NCBI GenBank assembly: GCA_002282445.1 | Contig: NCJK01000001.1 | Coordinates: forward strand, 372,001 to 436,000 | Length of the DNA: 64,000 bases | Reading direction: 5' to 3' | Origin: Burkholderiales bacterium 39-55-53 | Lineage (GTDB): Bacteria; Pseudomonadota; Gammaproteobacteria; Burkholderiales; Burkholderiaceae_C | The notes under the pieces: model-generated | What the model was told of the DNA's origin: nothing | The model's database searches: none | What the model saw: only the letters and a program-made list of their open reading frames with translations | Position numbers and translations under genes: made by a program | Shown here: piece after piece, positions 17,298 through 26,641 of the stretch | Layout: the number at the start of each line of letters is the position of its first letter | Position numbering within the stretch: position 1 is the first letter of the stretch

Positions 17298-19921
17298 CAC
17301 AAGCGCTCGGTCACCCAAGCTTGCACGCTGGCCAAAGCCTTTGGCAAAGCTGCAGCATCTGTGCCACCAGCCATCGCCATGTCGGGCTTGCCGCCGCCTT
17401 TACCGCCGACTTGCTGAGCCACAAAGTTAGCCATCTCGCCTGCTTTGACCTTGCCAGTGTTGTCAGCGGTCACGCCTGCGGCGATGTTGACTTTCTCGCC
17501 GTCCACAGCAGCCAACACGATGACAGCAGACTTCATCTTGTCTTTGAGCTTGTCCATGGTGTCGCGCAAAGTTTTGGCGTCTGCGCCTTCAAGCTTGGCC
17601 ACCAAGAGCTTGGTGCCTTTGATGTCCACGGCTTGCGTCAGCAACTCGTCGCTTTGAGCTGAAGCCACTTTGCCTTTGAGGGCAGAGACTTCTTTTTCGA
17701 GTGTTTTGACTTGCTCCAACACTTGAGCCAAACGTGCGTTCAGTTCTGTCGGTGGTGCTTTGAGTGCGCCAGCCGCTTGAGCGACGGAGTCTTCGAGCGA
17801 CTGCAAATAAGCCAGCGCATTCGCGCCAGTCACAGCTTCAATACGGCGCACGCCAGCGGCCACACCACCTTCGGCCACCACTTTGAACAAACCAATGTCG
17901 CCTGTGGCTTTGACGTGCGTACCTCCGCACAACTCGCGGCTGGAACCAATGTCGAGCACGCGCACTGTCTCGCCGTACTTCTCACCGAACAACATCATGG
18001 CGCCAGTCTTCTGAGCGGACTCGATGTCCATCACACGCGCTTGTGCTGCGGCGTTGGCCAAAATTTCGGCATTGACCTTGGCTTCAATCTCGCGAATCTG
18101 CGCATCAGTCACAGGCGCGTTGTGCGCAAAGTCAAAACGTGTGCGCTCGGCATTCACCAAGCTGCCTTTTTGCTGCACGTGGTCACCCAGCACTTCGCGC
18201 AAGGCTTTGTGCATCAAATGGGTGGCGGAGTGGTTGCGCACGGTGGCGGCGCGCAGTTGGGTGTCGACTTGTGCATCCACGTGGTCGCCCACAGCCAACG
18301 TGCCTTGGGTCAAAGTGCCGTGGTGGCCGTACACATCGGCTTTGATCTTCAAGGTGTCTTCCACGGCAAAGCTGGCAGAGCCGCTGACCAGCACGCCAGC
18401 GTCGCCCACTTGGCCGCCGCTCTCGGCGTAGAACGGTGTGGTGTCCAACACCACCACGCCTGATTGGCCGTGCTTGAGTTCGGCCACAGAGTTGCCGTCC
18501 AAATACACCGCCACCACTTTGGACGTGGCTTTTAGGTCGTCATAGCCCACAAACGCATTGCCTGCGCCGGTGTACTCCAAGGCCTTGTCCATCTTGAACT
18601 TGCCTGCGGCGCGGGCTTGGCTCTTTTGTTTTTCCATCGCAGCGGCAAAGCCTGCTTCGTCCACGCTCAGGCCACGCTCGCGGCACACGTCGGCTGACAA
18701 GTCGAGCGGGAAGCCATAGGTGTCGTGCAGCTTGAACGCCACTTCACCTGGCAACACTTTCGCGCCGCCTTGCAATGCGGCATCCAAAATTGACATGCCC
18801 ACTTCGAGGGTTTCAAAGAAGCGTTCTTCTTCGGCCTTCAACACCGACGCAATGCGCTCAGCTTGGCTAGCCATGTTGGGGTACGCATCGCCCATGAGCT
18901 TGACCAAGTCTGGCACGAGCTTGTGGAAGAACGGTTTTTTCTGGCCCAACAAATACCCGTGGCGAATGGCGCGGCGGATGATGCGGCGTTGCACATAGCC
19001 ACGGCCTTCGTTGCTCGGCACCACGCCGTCGCTCACCAAGAAAGAGGTGGCACGGATGTGGTCGGCAATGACGCGCAGGCTCTTGTGGCCCAAGTCTTGG
19101 CAGCCTGTTTCGCGTGCAGCGGCTTTGATGAGGGCATCAAAGATGTCGATTTCGTAGTTGCTGTGCACGTGCTGCAAGATGGCAGCCAAGCGCTCGAGGC
19201 CCATGCCCGTGTCCACACAAGGCGCGGGCAAGCGGGTGACGCTGCCGTCTTCCGCCATGTTGAACTGCATGAACACGTTGTTCCAAATTTCGATGAAGCG
19301 GTCGCCGTCTTCGTCGGGGCTGCCAGGAGGGCCGCCTGGGATGTGGTCGCCGTGGTCGTAAAAGATTTCAGAGCAAGGGCCGCAGGGGCCGGTGTCTGCC
19401 ATCATCCAGAAGTTGTCGCTCTTGTAGCGGCCACCTTTGTTGTCGCCAATGCGAATCACGCGCTCGGGTGGCAGGCCAATTTCTTTGGTCCAAATGTCAT
19501 AGGCTTCGTCGTCTTCTTGGTAGACGGTGGCCAGCAAACGGTCAGCTGGCAATTTGTAGACCTCGGTCAACAGCTCCCACGCCCACTTGAGCGATTCACG
19601 TTTGAAGTAATCGCCAAACGACCAGTTGCCCAGCATTTCGAAGAAGGTGTGGTGGCGGGCGGTGTAGCCCACGTTTTCCAAGTCATTGTGTTTGCCGCCA
19701 GCGCGCAAGCAGGCTTGCACCGAGGCGGCACGCACGTAAGAGCGCTTGTCTTCGCCCAAGAACACGTCTTTGAACTGGACCATGCCCGAGTTGGTGAACA
19801 TCAAAGTGGGGTCATTGCCCGGTACCAATGGGCTAGAGGCCACCACGGTGTGGCCTTTGGACTCGAAGAAGTCCAAGAATGTTTTGCGAATATCAGCGAC
19901 GGTGAATTTGGGTGTAGTCAT
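17297..19921 (-). CDS. alaS: Alanine--tRNA ligase
   Basis: An 874-residue class II synthetase of full length. Catalytic motifs include [19 protein letters not shown] near residue 70 and the GMGLERLAA region. The editing domain has [19 protein letters not shown] and the zinc-type [10 protein letters not shown]. The C-Ala domain ends [18 protein letters not shown] at 19921 gives the usual start [19 protein letters not shown]; a TTG two codons upstream is less likely. It is followed by an overlapping tlpA and divergent from gabD. Confidence 0.97.
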   Translation of the reverse strand: MTTPKFTVADIRKTFLDFFESKGHTVVASSPLVPGNDPTLMFTNSGMVQFKDVFLGEDKRSYVRAASVQACLRAGGKHNDLENVGYTARHHTFFEMLGNWSFGDYFKRESLKWAWELLTEVYKLPADRLLATVYQEDDEAYDIWTKEIGLPPERVIRIGDNKGGRYKSDNFWMMADTGPCGPCSEIFYDHGDHIPGGPPGSPDEDGDRFIEIWNNVFMQFNMAEDGSVTRLPAPCVDTGMGLERLAAILQHVHSNYEIDIFDALIKAAARETGCQDLGHKSLRVIADHIRATSFLVSDGVVPSNEGRGYVQRRIIRRAIRHGYLLGQKKPFFHKLVPDLVKLMGDAYPNMASQAERIASVLKAEEERFFETLEVGMSILDAALQGGAKVLPGEVAFKLHDTYGFPLDLSADVCRERGLSVDEAGFAAAMEKQKSQARAAGKFKMDKALEYTGAGNAFVGYDDLKATSKVVAVYLDGNSVAELKHGQSGVVVLDTTPFYAESGGQVGDAGVLVSGSASFAVEDTLKIKADVYGHHGTLTQGTLAVGDHVDAQVDTQLRAATVRNHSATHLMHKALREVLGDHVQQKGSLVNAERTRFDFAHNAPVTDAQIREIEAKVNAEILANAAAQARVMDIESAQKTGAMMLFGEKYGETVRVLDIGSSRELCGGTHVKATGDIGLFKVVAEGGVAAGVRRIEAVTGANALAYLQSLEDSVAQAAGALKAPPTELNARLAQVLEQVKTLEKEVSALKGKVASAQSDELLTQAVDIKGTKLLVAKLEGADAKTLRDTMDKLKDKMKSAVIVLAAVDGEKVNIAAGVTADNTGKVKAGEMANFVAQQVGGKGGGKPDMAMAGGTDAAALPKALASVQAWVTERL

Positions 19922-20010
19922 CCTCAAATTATAGGTTTCGGTGTCACCCCAGAGTCATCACGGGCACTGGGGCAGCGGTATGCTCCTCAAGATCTAAATT
20001 GGAGACCCTC

Positions 20011-21489
20011 ATGGACATGAAGACAGCGCCACTTTCTTTGCTCAACGACCCCACTTTGCTCAAGACCGATGCCTTGATCAACGGCCATTGGGTCAAGGGT
20101 GCAAGCCGCTTTGACGTGCATGACCCTGCGACAGGTAAAAAATTGGCCGATGTGGCCAACCTCACCGCCAAAGACGCCGAAGCCGCCCTTGACGCAGCCA
20201 ATGCCGCATGGCCCGCTTGGCGCAGCAAAACCGGCAAAGAACGCAGCATCATCTTGCGCAAGTGGTTTGACCTGCTCATGGCCAACCAAGAAGACCTTGG
20301 CCGCATCATGACCGCCGAGCAAGGCAAGCCCTTTGCCGAAGCCAAAGGGGAAGTAGCCTACGGCGCGAGCTTTGTGGAATGGTTTGCCGAAGAGGCCAAG
20401 CGCGTCAACGGCGAAACCCTGCCCCAGTTTGACAACAACCGCCGCTTGATGGTGCTCAAGCAACCCATCGGCGTGTGCGCCGCCATCACGCCGTGGAACT
20501 TCCCGCTAGCCATGATCACTCGCAAAGTGGCACCTGCGTTGGCTGCTGGCTGCCCTGTGGTCATCAAACCCGCCGAACTCACACCGCTCACAGCCTTGGC
20601 AGCAGCTGAGTTGGCGATGCGTGCGGGCATTCCTGCCGGTGTACTGAACATCCTGAGCGCAGACAGCGACAACAGCATTGCCATTGGCAAGGTGTTTTGC
20701 AGCAGCGACATCGTGCGCCACATCAGCTTTACGGGCTCTACCGAGGTGGGCCGCATCTTGATGGCGCAATCTGCGCCCAGCATCAAAAAACTGGCTTTAG
20801 AACTGGGCGGCAACGCCCCCTTCATCGTGTTTGACGATGCCGACATTGACAGCGCCGTAGAAGGCGCGATGGCCAGCAAATATCGCAATGCTGGCCAAAC
20901 CTGCGTGTGCGCCAACCGCATTTATGTGCAAGACGCGGTGTATGACGAGTTTGTGCAAAAGTTCTCGGCCAAAGTCAAAACTCTGAAGGTGGGCAACGGC
21001 TTTGACGACGGCGTGGTCCAAGGCCCTTTGATTGAAGACGCAGCGATCGAGAAGGTTCAACGCCATGTGCAAGACGCCATTGCCAAAGGCGGCAAGGTCA
21101 TGGTGGGCGGCCACAAGTTAGATGGCCAGTTTTTCGAACCCACCGTCATCGCTGATGCCAGTGCCAACATGCTGTGTGCCCGTGAAGAAACCTTTGGCCC
21201 CTTCGCTCCTGTGTTCCGCTTTCACAAGGAGCAAGAAGCCATTGATGCCGCTAACAACACCGAATTTGGCTTGGCCAGCTACTTCTACAGCCGCGACATT
21301 GGTCGCATCTACCGCGTGGGTGAAGCGCTGGAATACGGCATGGTGGGCATCAACGTCGGCATCATCGCCACCGAGCATGTGCCGTTTGGTGGTGTGAAGC
21401 AATCAGGCCTGGGCCGTGAAGGCTCAAGCCACGGCATGGATGAGTACTTGGAGATGAAATACCTCTGCTTGGGAGATATCCTCAAATAA
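20011..21489 (+). CDS. gabD: NAD(P)-dependent succinate-semialdehyde dehydrogenase
   Basis: A 492-residue aldehyde dehydrogenase. Conserved parts are TPWNFPLAMITRKVAPALAAG, the glycine-rich GSTEVGR, the general-base Glu in LELGGNAPFIVFDDAD, the catalytic Cys in GQTCVCANRIYVQ, and the EETFGPFAPVFRF motif. The family match is closest to GabD, which oxidises succinic semialdehyde (from GABA or 4-hydroxybutyrate) to succinate; related semialdehydes are possible. ATG at 20011 has GGAG six bases upstream. No GABA transaminase is next to it. A small winged-helix gene follows 107 bases later. Confidence 0.92.
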   Translation: MDMKTAPLSLLNDPTLLKTDALINGHWVKGASRFDVHDPATGKKLADVANLTAKDAEAALDAANAAWPAWRSKTGKERSIILRKWFDLLMANQEDLGRIMTAEQGKPFAEAKGEVAYGASFVEWFAEEAKRVNGETLPQFDNNRRLMVLKQPIGVCAAITPWNFPLAMITRKVAPALAAGCPVVIKPAELTPLTALAAAELAMRAGIPAGVLNILSADSDNSIAIGKVFCSSDIVRHISFTGSTEVGRILMAQSAPSIKKLALELGGNAPFIVFDDADIDSAVEGAMASKYRNAGQTCVCANRIYVQDAVYDEFVQKFSAKVKTLKVGNGFDDGVVQGPLIEDAAIEKVQRHVQDAIAKGGKVMVGGHKLDGQFFEPTVIADASANMLCAREETFGPFAPVFRFHKEQEAIDAANNTEFGLASYFYSRDIGRIYRVGEALEYGMVGINVGIIATEHVPFGGVKQSGLGREGSSHGMDEYLEMKYLCLGDILK

Positions 21490-21568
21490 TGACAAAGACT
21501 TTAGATTCGTGGGTCTACGTGGTATTACGGCGATTTAAACAAATTGACTGTATACAATATGCGCTTCC

Positions 21569-21580
21569 TTACATATGTAA
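21569..21580. promoter_or_regulatory. Palindrome TTACATATGTAA upstream of the winged-helix gene
   Basis: A perfect 12-bp palindrome lies 16 bases before the ATG at 21597, within an AT-rich leader that also contains TATACAAT (21551-21558), a possible -10 element. It could be an operator for the following regulator; this is inference from position only. Confidence 0.35.
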
Positions 21581-21596
21581 AAAAGGCATATCTAGC

Positions 21597-21944
21597 ATGG
21601 AATCTAAGCAAATTTATCTGCGCTTTTTGAACCTCATCCACGCATTGGATGGTGGTGCTAACACGCCTGCGATGGACTTGGATGCCAAAAAGCTTCTGGA
21701 AGTCATTGCTGTGCGCCACGCGGCCGAAAAGCCTTTGACCGTGACCGACGCCATGGCCTTGAACAGCATTGCCTCACCAGCCACCATTCACCGCAAACTC
21801 GACCAGTTGCGCGAGCTCGGCATGATCGACACGGTGTTTGAAGGCAAAAACCGCCGAACCAAGTATTTGGTGCCCACACAAGCTGCGCATGACTACTTTG
21901 ACCAAGTCGGTCAGGTTATGCAACAGGCGCTTGCTGAAGCCTAA
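21597..21944 (+). CDS. Small winged-helix (MarR-like) DNA-binding protein
   Basis: A 115-residue cytoplasmic protein. The middle region PLTVTDAMALNSIASPATIHRKLDQLRELGMID looks like an HTH with recognition helix around residues 60-75, followed by a wing (EGKNRRTKYLVPT) and a C-terminal helix that may dimerise. It is shorter than classic MarR proteins (~140 aa). The frame is open back to 21489, touching the gabD stop, but that extension (MTKTLDSWVYVVLRR) is unlike the family and has no SD; ATG at 21597 has AAAAAGG about 10 bases upstream. The target is unknown, with autoregulation or gabD as candidates. A strong terminator follows. Confidence 0.78.
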   Translation: MESKQIYLRFLNLIHALDGGANTPAMDLDAKKLLEVIAVRHAAEKPLTVTDAMALNSIASPATIHRKLDQLRELGMIDTVFEGKNRRTKYLVPTQAAHDYFDQVGQVMQQALAEA

Positions 21945-21965
21945 ACACTCCCTGCGCTCTTCTTA

Positions 21966-21994
21966 AAAACAGCATCCCTAGTGGATGCTGTTTT
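21966..21994 (+). terminator. Rho-independent terminator after the winged-helix gene
   Basis: Arms AAAACAGCATCC (21966-21977) and GGATGCTGTTTT (21983-21994) form a perfect 12-bp stem with a 5-base loop, and four T follow. It is 22 bases after the stop codon. Confidence 0.88.
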
Positions 21995-22111
21995 GCATTG
22001 CGCGCCTATGAAATGACCGCAGTCTCGAAAACCCTGATGGTGCTACCGATGAATAAGCGATCTACTTTATAAATCGTTTGCATTCACTCAGCTGTCAAAG
22101 GAGAAATTAGC

Positions 22112-22891
22112 ATGACTCAATTTCATCAACCCTTGCCCATGTTCAGTGCATTGAATTGGCTCAAAGACGGATGGTCTGACATGGTGGCCACACGGTTTGC
22201 GGGTGTGTTTTATGGCGTGATCTTCACTGCAATTGGCTATCTACTCGAATTCGTTTACGGCACATTCTGGAAAGCATCCATGGGGCTGACCACGAGCTTT
22301 TTCTTGATGGGGCCCGTCATTTGCACTGGCATTTACGCTTTGTCATGCCAACTGCAACGAGGCGAGCCGATCAGCTTGGTCAAGAGCCTGACAGCTTGGC
22401 GCGGAAATTGGAAATCGATCGGGCTCTTTGCCGTCATCTTGACGTTTTTGATGATCGTGTGGGCACGTGTGTCCGTGGTGTTGTTTGCACTGTTTGCAAG
22501 CCATGACTATCCGAACCTGCAAAATATGCTGTCACAAATTGTGTCGCCACAAAACCTTGAGTTCATGATGGTTTGGACGGGCGTTGGCGCAGGATTTGCA
22601 ACCTTGGCCTTTGCCATTTCGGTGGTCTCAATCCCGATGTTGCTTGACCGAGAAGCAGACACCATGGAAGCGATTTTCAACAGTTTGACGGCCTTGTGGG
22701 AGAACCTCGGAGCGTGCTTGGTATGGGCAGCACTCGTCGTCATGTTGATTGGCATCTCACTGTTCGTGTTCAAACCTTTGCTGATGTTGACAGCGCCATG
22801 GGTGGGGCACGCCACTTGGAAGGCTTATCAAAACTTGTTGGTTGAAGGGGCATCTGAAAGAGCCTCCATGCGACTGATCACTGCAAGTTGA
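22112..22891 (+). CDS. DUF2189 family membrane protein
   Basis: A 259-residue inner-membrane protein with about six hydrophobic segments. The opening FSALNWLKDGWSDMVATRFAGVFYG and the middle GPVICTGIYALSCQLQRGE match DUF2189, a family of unknown function common in proteobacteria. The SD AAAGGAG stands about 8 bases before the ATG. No partner gene is obvious: upstream is a terminator and downstream a divergent-composition region on the other strand. Confidence 0.82.
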   Translation: MTQFHQPLPMFSALNWLKDGWSDMVATRFAGVFYGVIFTAIGYLLEFVYGTFWKASMGLTTSFFLMGPVICTGIYALSCQLQRGEPISLVKSLTAWRGNWKSIGLFAVILTFLMIVWARVSVVLFALFASHDYPNLQNMLSQIVSPQNLEFMMVWTGVGAGFATLAFAISVVSIPMLLDREADTMEAIFNSLTALWENLGACLVWAALVVMLIGISLFVFKPLLMLTAPWVGHATWKAYQNLLVEGASERASMRLITAS

Positions 22892-23126
22892 AGCCTGGCT
22901 GGCCACATAACCAAGACAGCGACTCACGCACACATCAACGGAAGCTACTTGTGTGTCGAACTTTTTGTCCCGACACTCTTATTCGCTGTCGCAACGTAAA
23001 CGCACTTACTTCACCAAAAATGAAATGCATTTTTAACATTTAGTCCAAGTTTCAGTTCAACAGAAAACGTGAAGGCAATGATCGTGGCTATCTCAAAAGA
23101 GAACTATTACGAGAGCATTTGACATG
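22892..23126. other. Intergenic region between convergent genes, AT-rich
   Basis: 235 bases without a convincing gene. A weak inverted repeat AAAAATG (23016-23022) / CATTTTT (23028-23034) might end either flanking transcript. Composition changes here from the GC-richer backbone to the AT-rich stretch that follows. Confidence 0.5.
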
Positions 23127-24419
23127 CTATTCAAGGGTGAAGTTCGTTTCTGCTCCATACACGAAATCAAATTCTGTATTTGGGACTGTTATCTCAGCAC
23201 TAATTTGCGTCATTGCCCTTCCACTATCCTGAAGGATACTAAAATAAAACTTACTCCGTGGGATTGCATCGTTAAACTCGAACAATAGAACCCCAAGAAT
23301 ACCAGATTCTCTAACAATTCCAGATAACAAATGATTACCAGTACATAATGATGAAATAGCGTCCACGTTTCTTTGACCGGAAGTCGAGCCACTAGAAGAG
23401 ATACTAAAAACTATTTCACCCTCGCCGAATGCGCAAGCACCCTTTGAAGGCAAACGCAAAGTTTTACCCGAAATAAACTCGATATTCACTGTTTCTTTAA
23501 TTTTTGCTGTCTTTAGTGCGTCATTATGATTAATATTGTGATTACATCCATTTGGAATTTCACTTTCACCTATTGTGATCAAGTTCCATTCTTTACCCCT
23601 TTGCCTGAGATTGATCACATTATCACAATCCATTAATGAATCATCATCCCAGCGATAACTAATTTTATTTAAATTTTTGATATAAGTTCCCGAAGCTATT
23701 GTTCCGTCATCTTGTACAGCAACCAATCTTCCATTAGGCAAAAAATTCACATAAGCCCCTGTGAATCCATAGCTAAAAAAATACACGCCAATATAATCTT
23801 CACTCATCAAGTCAAGCGGAGCAATTTCACTAATTGAGTTGAATAAACTTAAATTAAATTCTAATTTACTTAACCCACCTCCAGAATTTCTAAATGTATA
23901 ACCAACCGCCTCCGACTGTAGATCTGCGAGACCTTGCCAAGTGTCATCAATTAAGTTGGGGGTTTCTTTTCTTGACAAGATATTTTTAATTTTATTTGAA
24001 ACTGTAGAACTGAATATCAAGTCAGTAAAATCCATGTAATTTGAGCCCACTAACGCTTTATCAAAAGCGTACAAAATAGCAGTAACAAATGAAGCATCAA
24101 CTTCTGAGTCAAATGAATTCGCAATAGGTGGAATAGTAACCTGTTCACTTACAGGCGAGACCTTACCAAGGTAAATTCGATTTATAGGATCAATATAAAA
24201 ATAAACAATATCCCCCTGCTTGAATTTAAAAGCACCTCTCTCATCGGTTACGCCGCTAAGCCCACTCGGTGAAGCTTCATAAATCAAACCTTTAACAGAT
24301 GTATCGCCGTAATACGCAGTTAGCGTAGGTGTTTCAAACGTCGCAACAGTATTACCCCCTCCTCCGCCACAAGATGTCAGGAGCAAGGTTATAGTTAAAA
24401 ATACAAGCAGTCGTTTCAT
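23127..24419 (-). CDS. Large lipoprotein of unknown function
   Basis: A 430-residue protein with a lipoprotein signal MKRLLVFLTITLLLTSC (Cys about residue 17) followed by five Gly, a common betaproteobacterial pattern for surface lipoproteins. Residues ~40-80 (KGLIYEASPSGLSGVTDERG, then AFKFKQGDIVYFYI) resemble the beta-sandwich repeat seen in large adhesins, which often reads GTTDxxGxFxYxxGxxVxFxIG. The remainder is beta-rich with paired Cys, and no enzyme motif was recognised. The ATG is one base after the stop of the upstream barrel gene, so the two are translationally coupled and may act together at the outer membrane. It is more AT-rich than its neighbours. Confidence 0.75.
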   Translation of the reverse strand: MKRLLVFLTITLLLTSCGGGGGNTVATFETPTLTAYYGDTSVKGLIYEASPSGLSGVTDERGAFKFKQGDIVYFYIDPINRIYLGKVSPVSEQVTIPPIANSFDSEVDASFVTAILYAFDKALVGSNYMDFTDLIFSSTVSNKIKNILSRKETPNLIDDTWQGLADLQSEAVGYTFRNSGGGLSKLEFNLSLFNSISEIAPLDLMSEDYIGVYFFSYGFTGAYVNFLPNGRLVAVQDDGTIASGTYIKNLNKISYRWDDDSLMDCDNVINLRQRGKEWNLITIGESEIPNGCNHNINHNDALKTAKIKETVNIEFISGKTLRLPSKGACAFGEGEIVFSISSSGSTSGQRNVDAISSLCTGNHLLSGIVRESGILGVLLFEFNDAIPRSKFYFSILQDSGRAMTQISAEITVPNTEFDFVYGAETNFTLE

Positions 24420-24420
24420 C

Positions 24421-25407
24421 TCAATACCTGTACTTGATGCCGACTGCCCCAACTGGAACATACGACCACTTAAATAAACTGCCCCGCAGGGTATTCAATT
24501 CCGTATCCACATCCGCTGCAGTTACTGTATGCAATCCAACCATACTTGTTCGTGCATGTGCATCGTATTTTCCGAACATTAGCCCAAGGTCTGCATAAAC
24601 ACTCCAACCTTCGTCCGAAGCCGCACTTTGATAGCCCAACCCTAGGTAGGGCGTGTACAACGGAAACTTATACGTGATGTCGAGTACTTCGGTGCCCGTG
24701 TTGAACGTTTTGCCATTTATGTTGGCATTCGTCCCCTGAACTGACTGCAGCCTTGTCCTAATTCGGTTTGCATTAATGCCAAGACTGAGCCTGAAATCTC
24801 CCCCATTTGGAAACCAGTCCAAATAAGCACCAAGACTCGTATTACTTTCAGTCACAGCAAATTGATTGCCATCGATTGACTTGTTGCCTTCACGTGTTGG
24901 CAGCCCTGCAAGATCAGCCCGTATCGAGAACTCAGTCGAAATTGGATAGGCGTACCCGACAACTACCCTATTACCGACTCCAACATAAACGTCATTTGCA
25001 CGCTTGACGGACTGCGCATTCAAGACGTCATTTACTTGGTCTCTAGATTTTGGATTTGTAGTTACTGCAGCGGGTTGGTCACTAGCACCTTGAACTGGTT
25101 GCTTTATCGGGACTCGTTTGTCAATGGGAGCCTTGGGCAGCAATGCTTGTTGGGGTGCAGGTTTTACAGCAGGGCTCTGCTGCTTTAAGAATTCTCTGTT
25201 GATTCGAATTTCTGCGATCTGCTTCGCCAACTCTAAATCAGGCACTTCGAGCAACACCTCTTTAATAACTCTAGCCCTGAATGCAGCAGCATCCTCCGCA
25301 TAGACAGATACAGGATGGAAAGCACACACGAATACCAATGCAGCCACAACGCCAACTGCAGGCTTGCGGATCGAGTTTGACCAATTGTTATTGTTGTGGT
25401 GTGACAT
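24421..25407 (-). CDS. Outer-membrane beta-barrel protein
   Basis: A 328-residue protein. A signal peptide (about residues 1-37, ending SVYA) follows a His/Asn-rich start. Residues ~40-75 are charged and helical (ARVIKEVLLEVPDLELAKQ), then a Pro/Gln-rich linker reaches ~130. The rest alternates like a small barrel of about eight to ten strands (VYVGVGNRVVVGYAYPIS, LGAYLDWFP, YTPYLGLGYQ, WSVYADLGLMFG) and ends IKYRY with a terminal aromatic, the usual BAM signal. It resembles OmpW/OprF-type barrels only in layout. Coupling to the downstream lipoprotein suggests a shared envelope function, but the ligand is unknown. Confidence 0.75.
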   Translation of the reverse strand: MSHHNNNNWSNSIRKPAVGVVAALVFVCAFHPVSVYAEDAAAFRARVIKEVLLEVPDLELAKQIAEIRINREFLKQQSPAVKPAPQQALLPKAPIDKRVPIKQPVQGASDQPAAVTTNPKSRDQVNDVLNAQSVKRANDVYVGVGNRVVVGYAYPISTEFSIRADLAGLPTREGNKSIDGNQFAVTESNTSLGAYLDWFPNGGDFRLSLGINANRIRTRLQSVQGTNANINGKTFNTGTEVLDITYKFPLYTPYLGLGYQSAASDEGWSVYADLGLMFGKYDAHARTSMVGLHTVTAADVDTELNTLRGSLFKWSYVPVGAVGIKYRY

Positions 25408-25730
25408 CTAAAAGCTCTATACGACCTACTCTCATCGACTTGAGTAGGATTTACTTGAGCGATATCACCTATTTGAAGGTCCGAAACCCTTAAGAAACTA
25501 GCCCAGCAAAATGGAAGCACCTTCGTAGCACCAATATTCATGCGCCTTTAGAGGGGTGTGACGTTTGCTTAGGTAGCAACCCACATAGGGCAAGCCACGT
25601 CGTTCGATGAACGTAATCATCGTGGTGATTGCGAGGGAAAAATACTTTCACTAAAGATGAGGTTCAACATGACACAACAAAGACGCAAGGTGATAACGTT
25701 CAAACAGTGGTTGATTTGGCGTCAGAAATG
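25408..25730. other. Intergenic AT-rich region upstream of the barrel gene
   Basis: Over 320 bases with no gene I can support. The part next to 25407 should hold the promoter of the barrel-lipoprotein pair. Short open frames exist (one from 25629 on the plus strand), but it runs through the terminator hairpin at 25731-25758 and resembles nothing known. Confidence 0.5.
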
Positions 25731-25758
25731 AAAAAGAGCTGCCTAGGCAGCTCTTTTT
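25731..25758 (-). terminator. Strong Rho-independent terminator
   Basis: A near-perfect palindrome: AAAAAGAGCTGCC followed by TA and GGCAGCTCTTTTT. It can work in both directions. On the minus strand it sits about 35 bases after the stop at 25792 and ~220 bases after the stop at 25979. That spacing suggests the original gene ended at 25792, after the frameshifted tail. Confidence 0.85.
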
Positions 25759-25791
25759 TGGAAATTGAATTACAAGAAGTGTCGGCAATGA

Positions 25792-25978
25792 TTACTTGGC
25801 AATTTTCAAAACACAGTTACCGAAGTTTTCAGTTCCTTTTTTAAAACCTAATTCGGCACATTTTTTTTCTGCCGTTTCAAAGTTTAATGCATTCGAACTT
25901 ACTGAGGGGGTATTGGTTTGAACGACAGTTGGAATCGTTGTAGTGTTTGCATCGAAAGAAGCTTGTGACGAGCTTTCA
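25792..25978 (-). pseudogene. Frameshifted C-terminal part of the adjacent lipoprotein gene
   Basis: In the +1 frame relative to the upstream lipoprotein there is an open stretch starting within the A7 tract (25983-25989) and ending TAA at 25792-25794. It encodes a Ser/Thr-rich linker and then KCAELGFKKGTENFGNC with VLKIAK at the end. This Cys-bounded pattern C-x3-G-x4-T-x2-F-x2-C recurs, from memory, at the ends of many otherwise unrelated proteobacterial proteins. It has no start or SD of its own. Removing one A from the tract fuses it to the lipoprotein as a 209-residue product. It may be a mutation, a phase-variable tract, or a sequencing error. Confidence 0.7.
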
Positions 25979-26422
25979 TCAATTTTTTTGATTAGAGCGA
26001 CCCATAAAAATCTTGATTAGCCCAGGGTACTCATAAGCAGCACCATTATTGTGGTCAATTACAGCTCCAATTCCACCACCAAGGAGGATATTGCCGTACA
26101 TGTTTCCCTTAGTTCTTGAAATAACTTGGGCTGTACCGACATCAACACCTGCTTTACGACAGATCACCTGCAAATCTTTGTTTGATCTGTGAACCATAGT
26201 TGAAGCTGGAGTTACTACAAACCAAGTTCCTTCGTCATTTGTCATGTCACATTTTGCGCCGTCAAGGCTAGATCCATCAGAGGTAAATGTTTGTACAGAA
26301 ACAGCTTGATGACTACCACTTCCAGATAAGGTTGAACAGCCAGTCAGAGCCAGCATACATAAAACTATGCTGATTTTTTTGATAGCACTGAAAGAACTGT
26401 CTTGTAAATTGGAAGGTTTCAT
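25979..26422 (-). CDS. Small lipoprotein, probably truncated by a frameshift
   Basis: A 147-residue protein with a lipoprotein signal ending CMLALTGC (Cys about residue 29). The mature part (TFTSDGSSLDGAKCDMTNDE, WFVVTPASTMVHRSNKDLQV) looks like a small beta-domain with two Cys. A Gly-rich stretch follows (GNMYGNILLGGGIGAVIDHN), similar to lipoproteins that combine a PEGA-like domain with a glycine-zipper membrane segment. It stops at TGA directly after an A7 tract, while the reading continues in another frame. No strong SD precedes the ATG. Function unknown. Confidence 0.65.
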   Translation of the reverse strand: MKPSNLQDSSFSAIKKISIVLCMLALTGCSTLSGSGSHQAVSVQTFTSDGSSLDGAKCDMTNDEGTWFVVTPASTMVHRSNKDLQVICRKAGVDVGTAQVISRTKGNMYGNILLGGGIGAVIDHNNGAAYEYPGLIKIFMGRSNQKN

Positions 26423-26641
26423 ACGAGTAAGGGTTTTTTAAGTAAGAGTGACAAAATTGTAACGGGATTGATAATAAAAACGAAAATATTTATAGCGACT
26501 GAATGAAAACTCAATGCGTCAATTGCACAACAGTGCTCGCAATCGCACAACCACCCTACCCAGTCGCACCTTACACAATCCACTACAGAAACAGACACAC
26601 ACCAAGGCAGCGACTCACACCCGCCTACAATCCAAAGTCAT
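26423..26641. other. Intergenic region before tRNA-Gly
   Basis: 219 bases. It should contain the promoters of the small lipoprotein (-) and tRNA-Gly (+). A frame opening at 26503 on the plus strand runs into the tRNA and is not regarded as a gene. Confidence 0.45.

Noticed and set aside
19945-19972. CCCCAG...CTGGGG hairpin before gabD
   Set aside because: Six-bp stem with a long loop and no T-run; probably chance in a GC-rich leader.
18863-20020. A 385-residue plus-strand open frame over alaS
   Set aside because: It is antisense to alaS, whose motifs are all intact; no SD and no family features.
21544-21558. TTGACT and TATACAAT as a sigma70 promoter pair
   Set aside because: The two elements are only one base apart, so they cannot be -35 and -10 of one promoter.
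25629-25844. A 71-residue plus-strand open frame in the AT-rich gap
   Set aside because: It reads straight through the strong terminator hairpin and the tail of the minus-strand lipoprotein, and has no recognisable sequence features.
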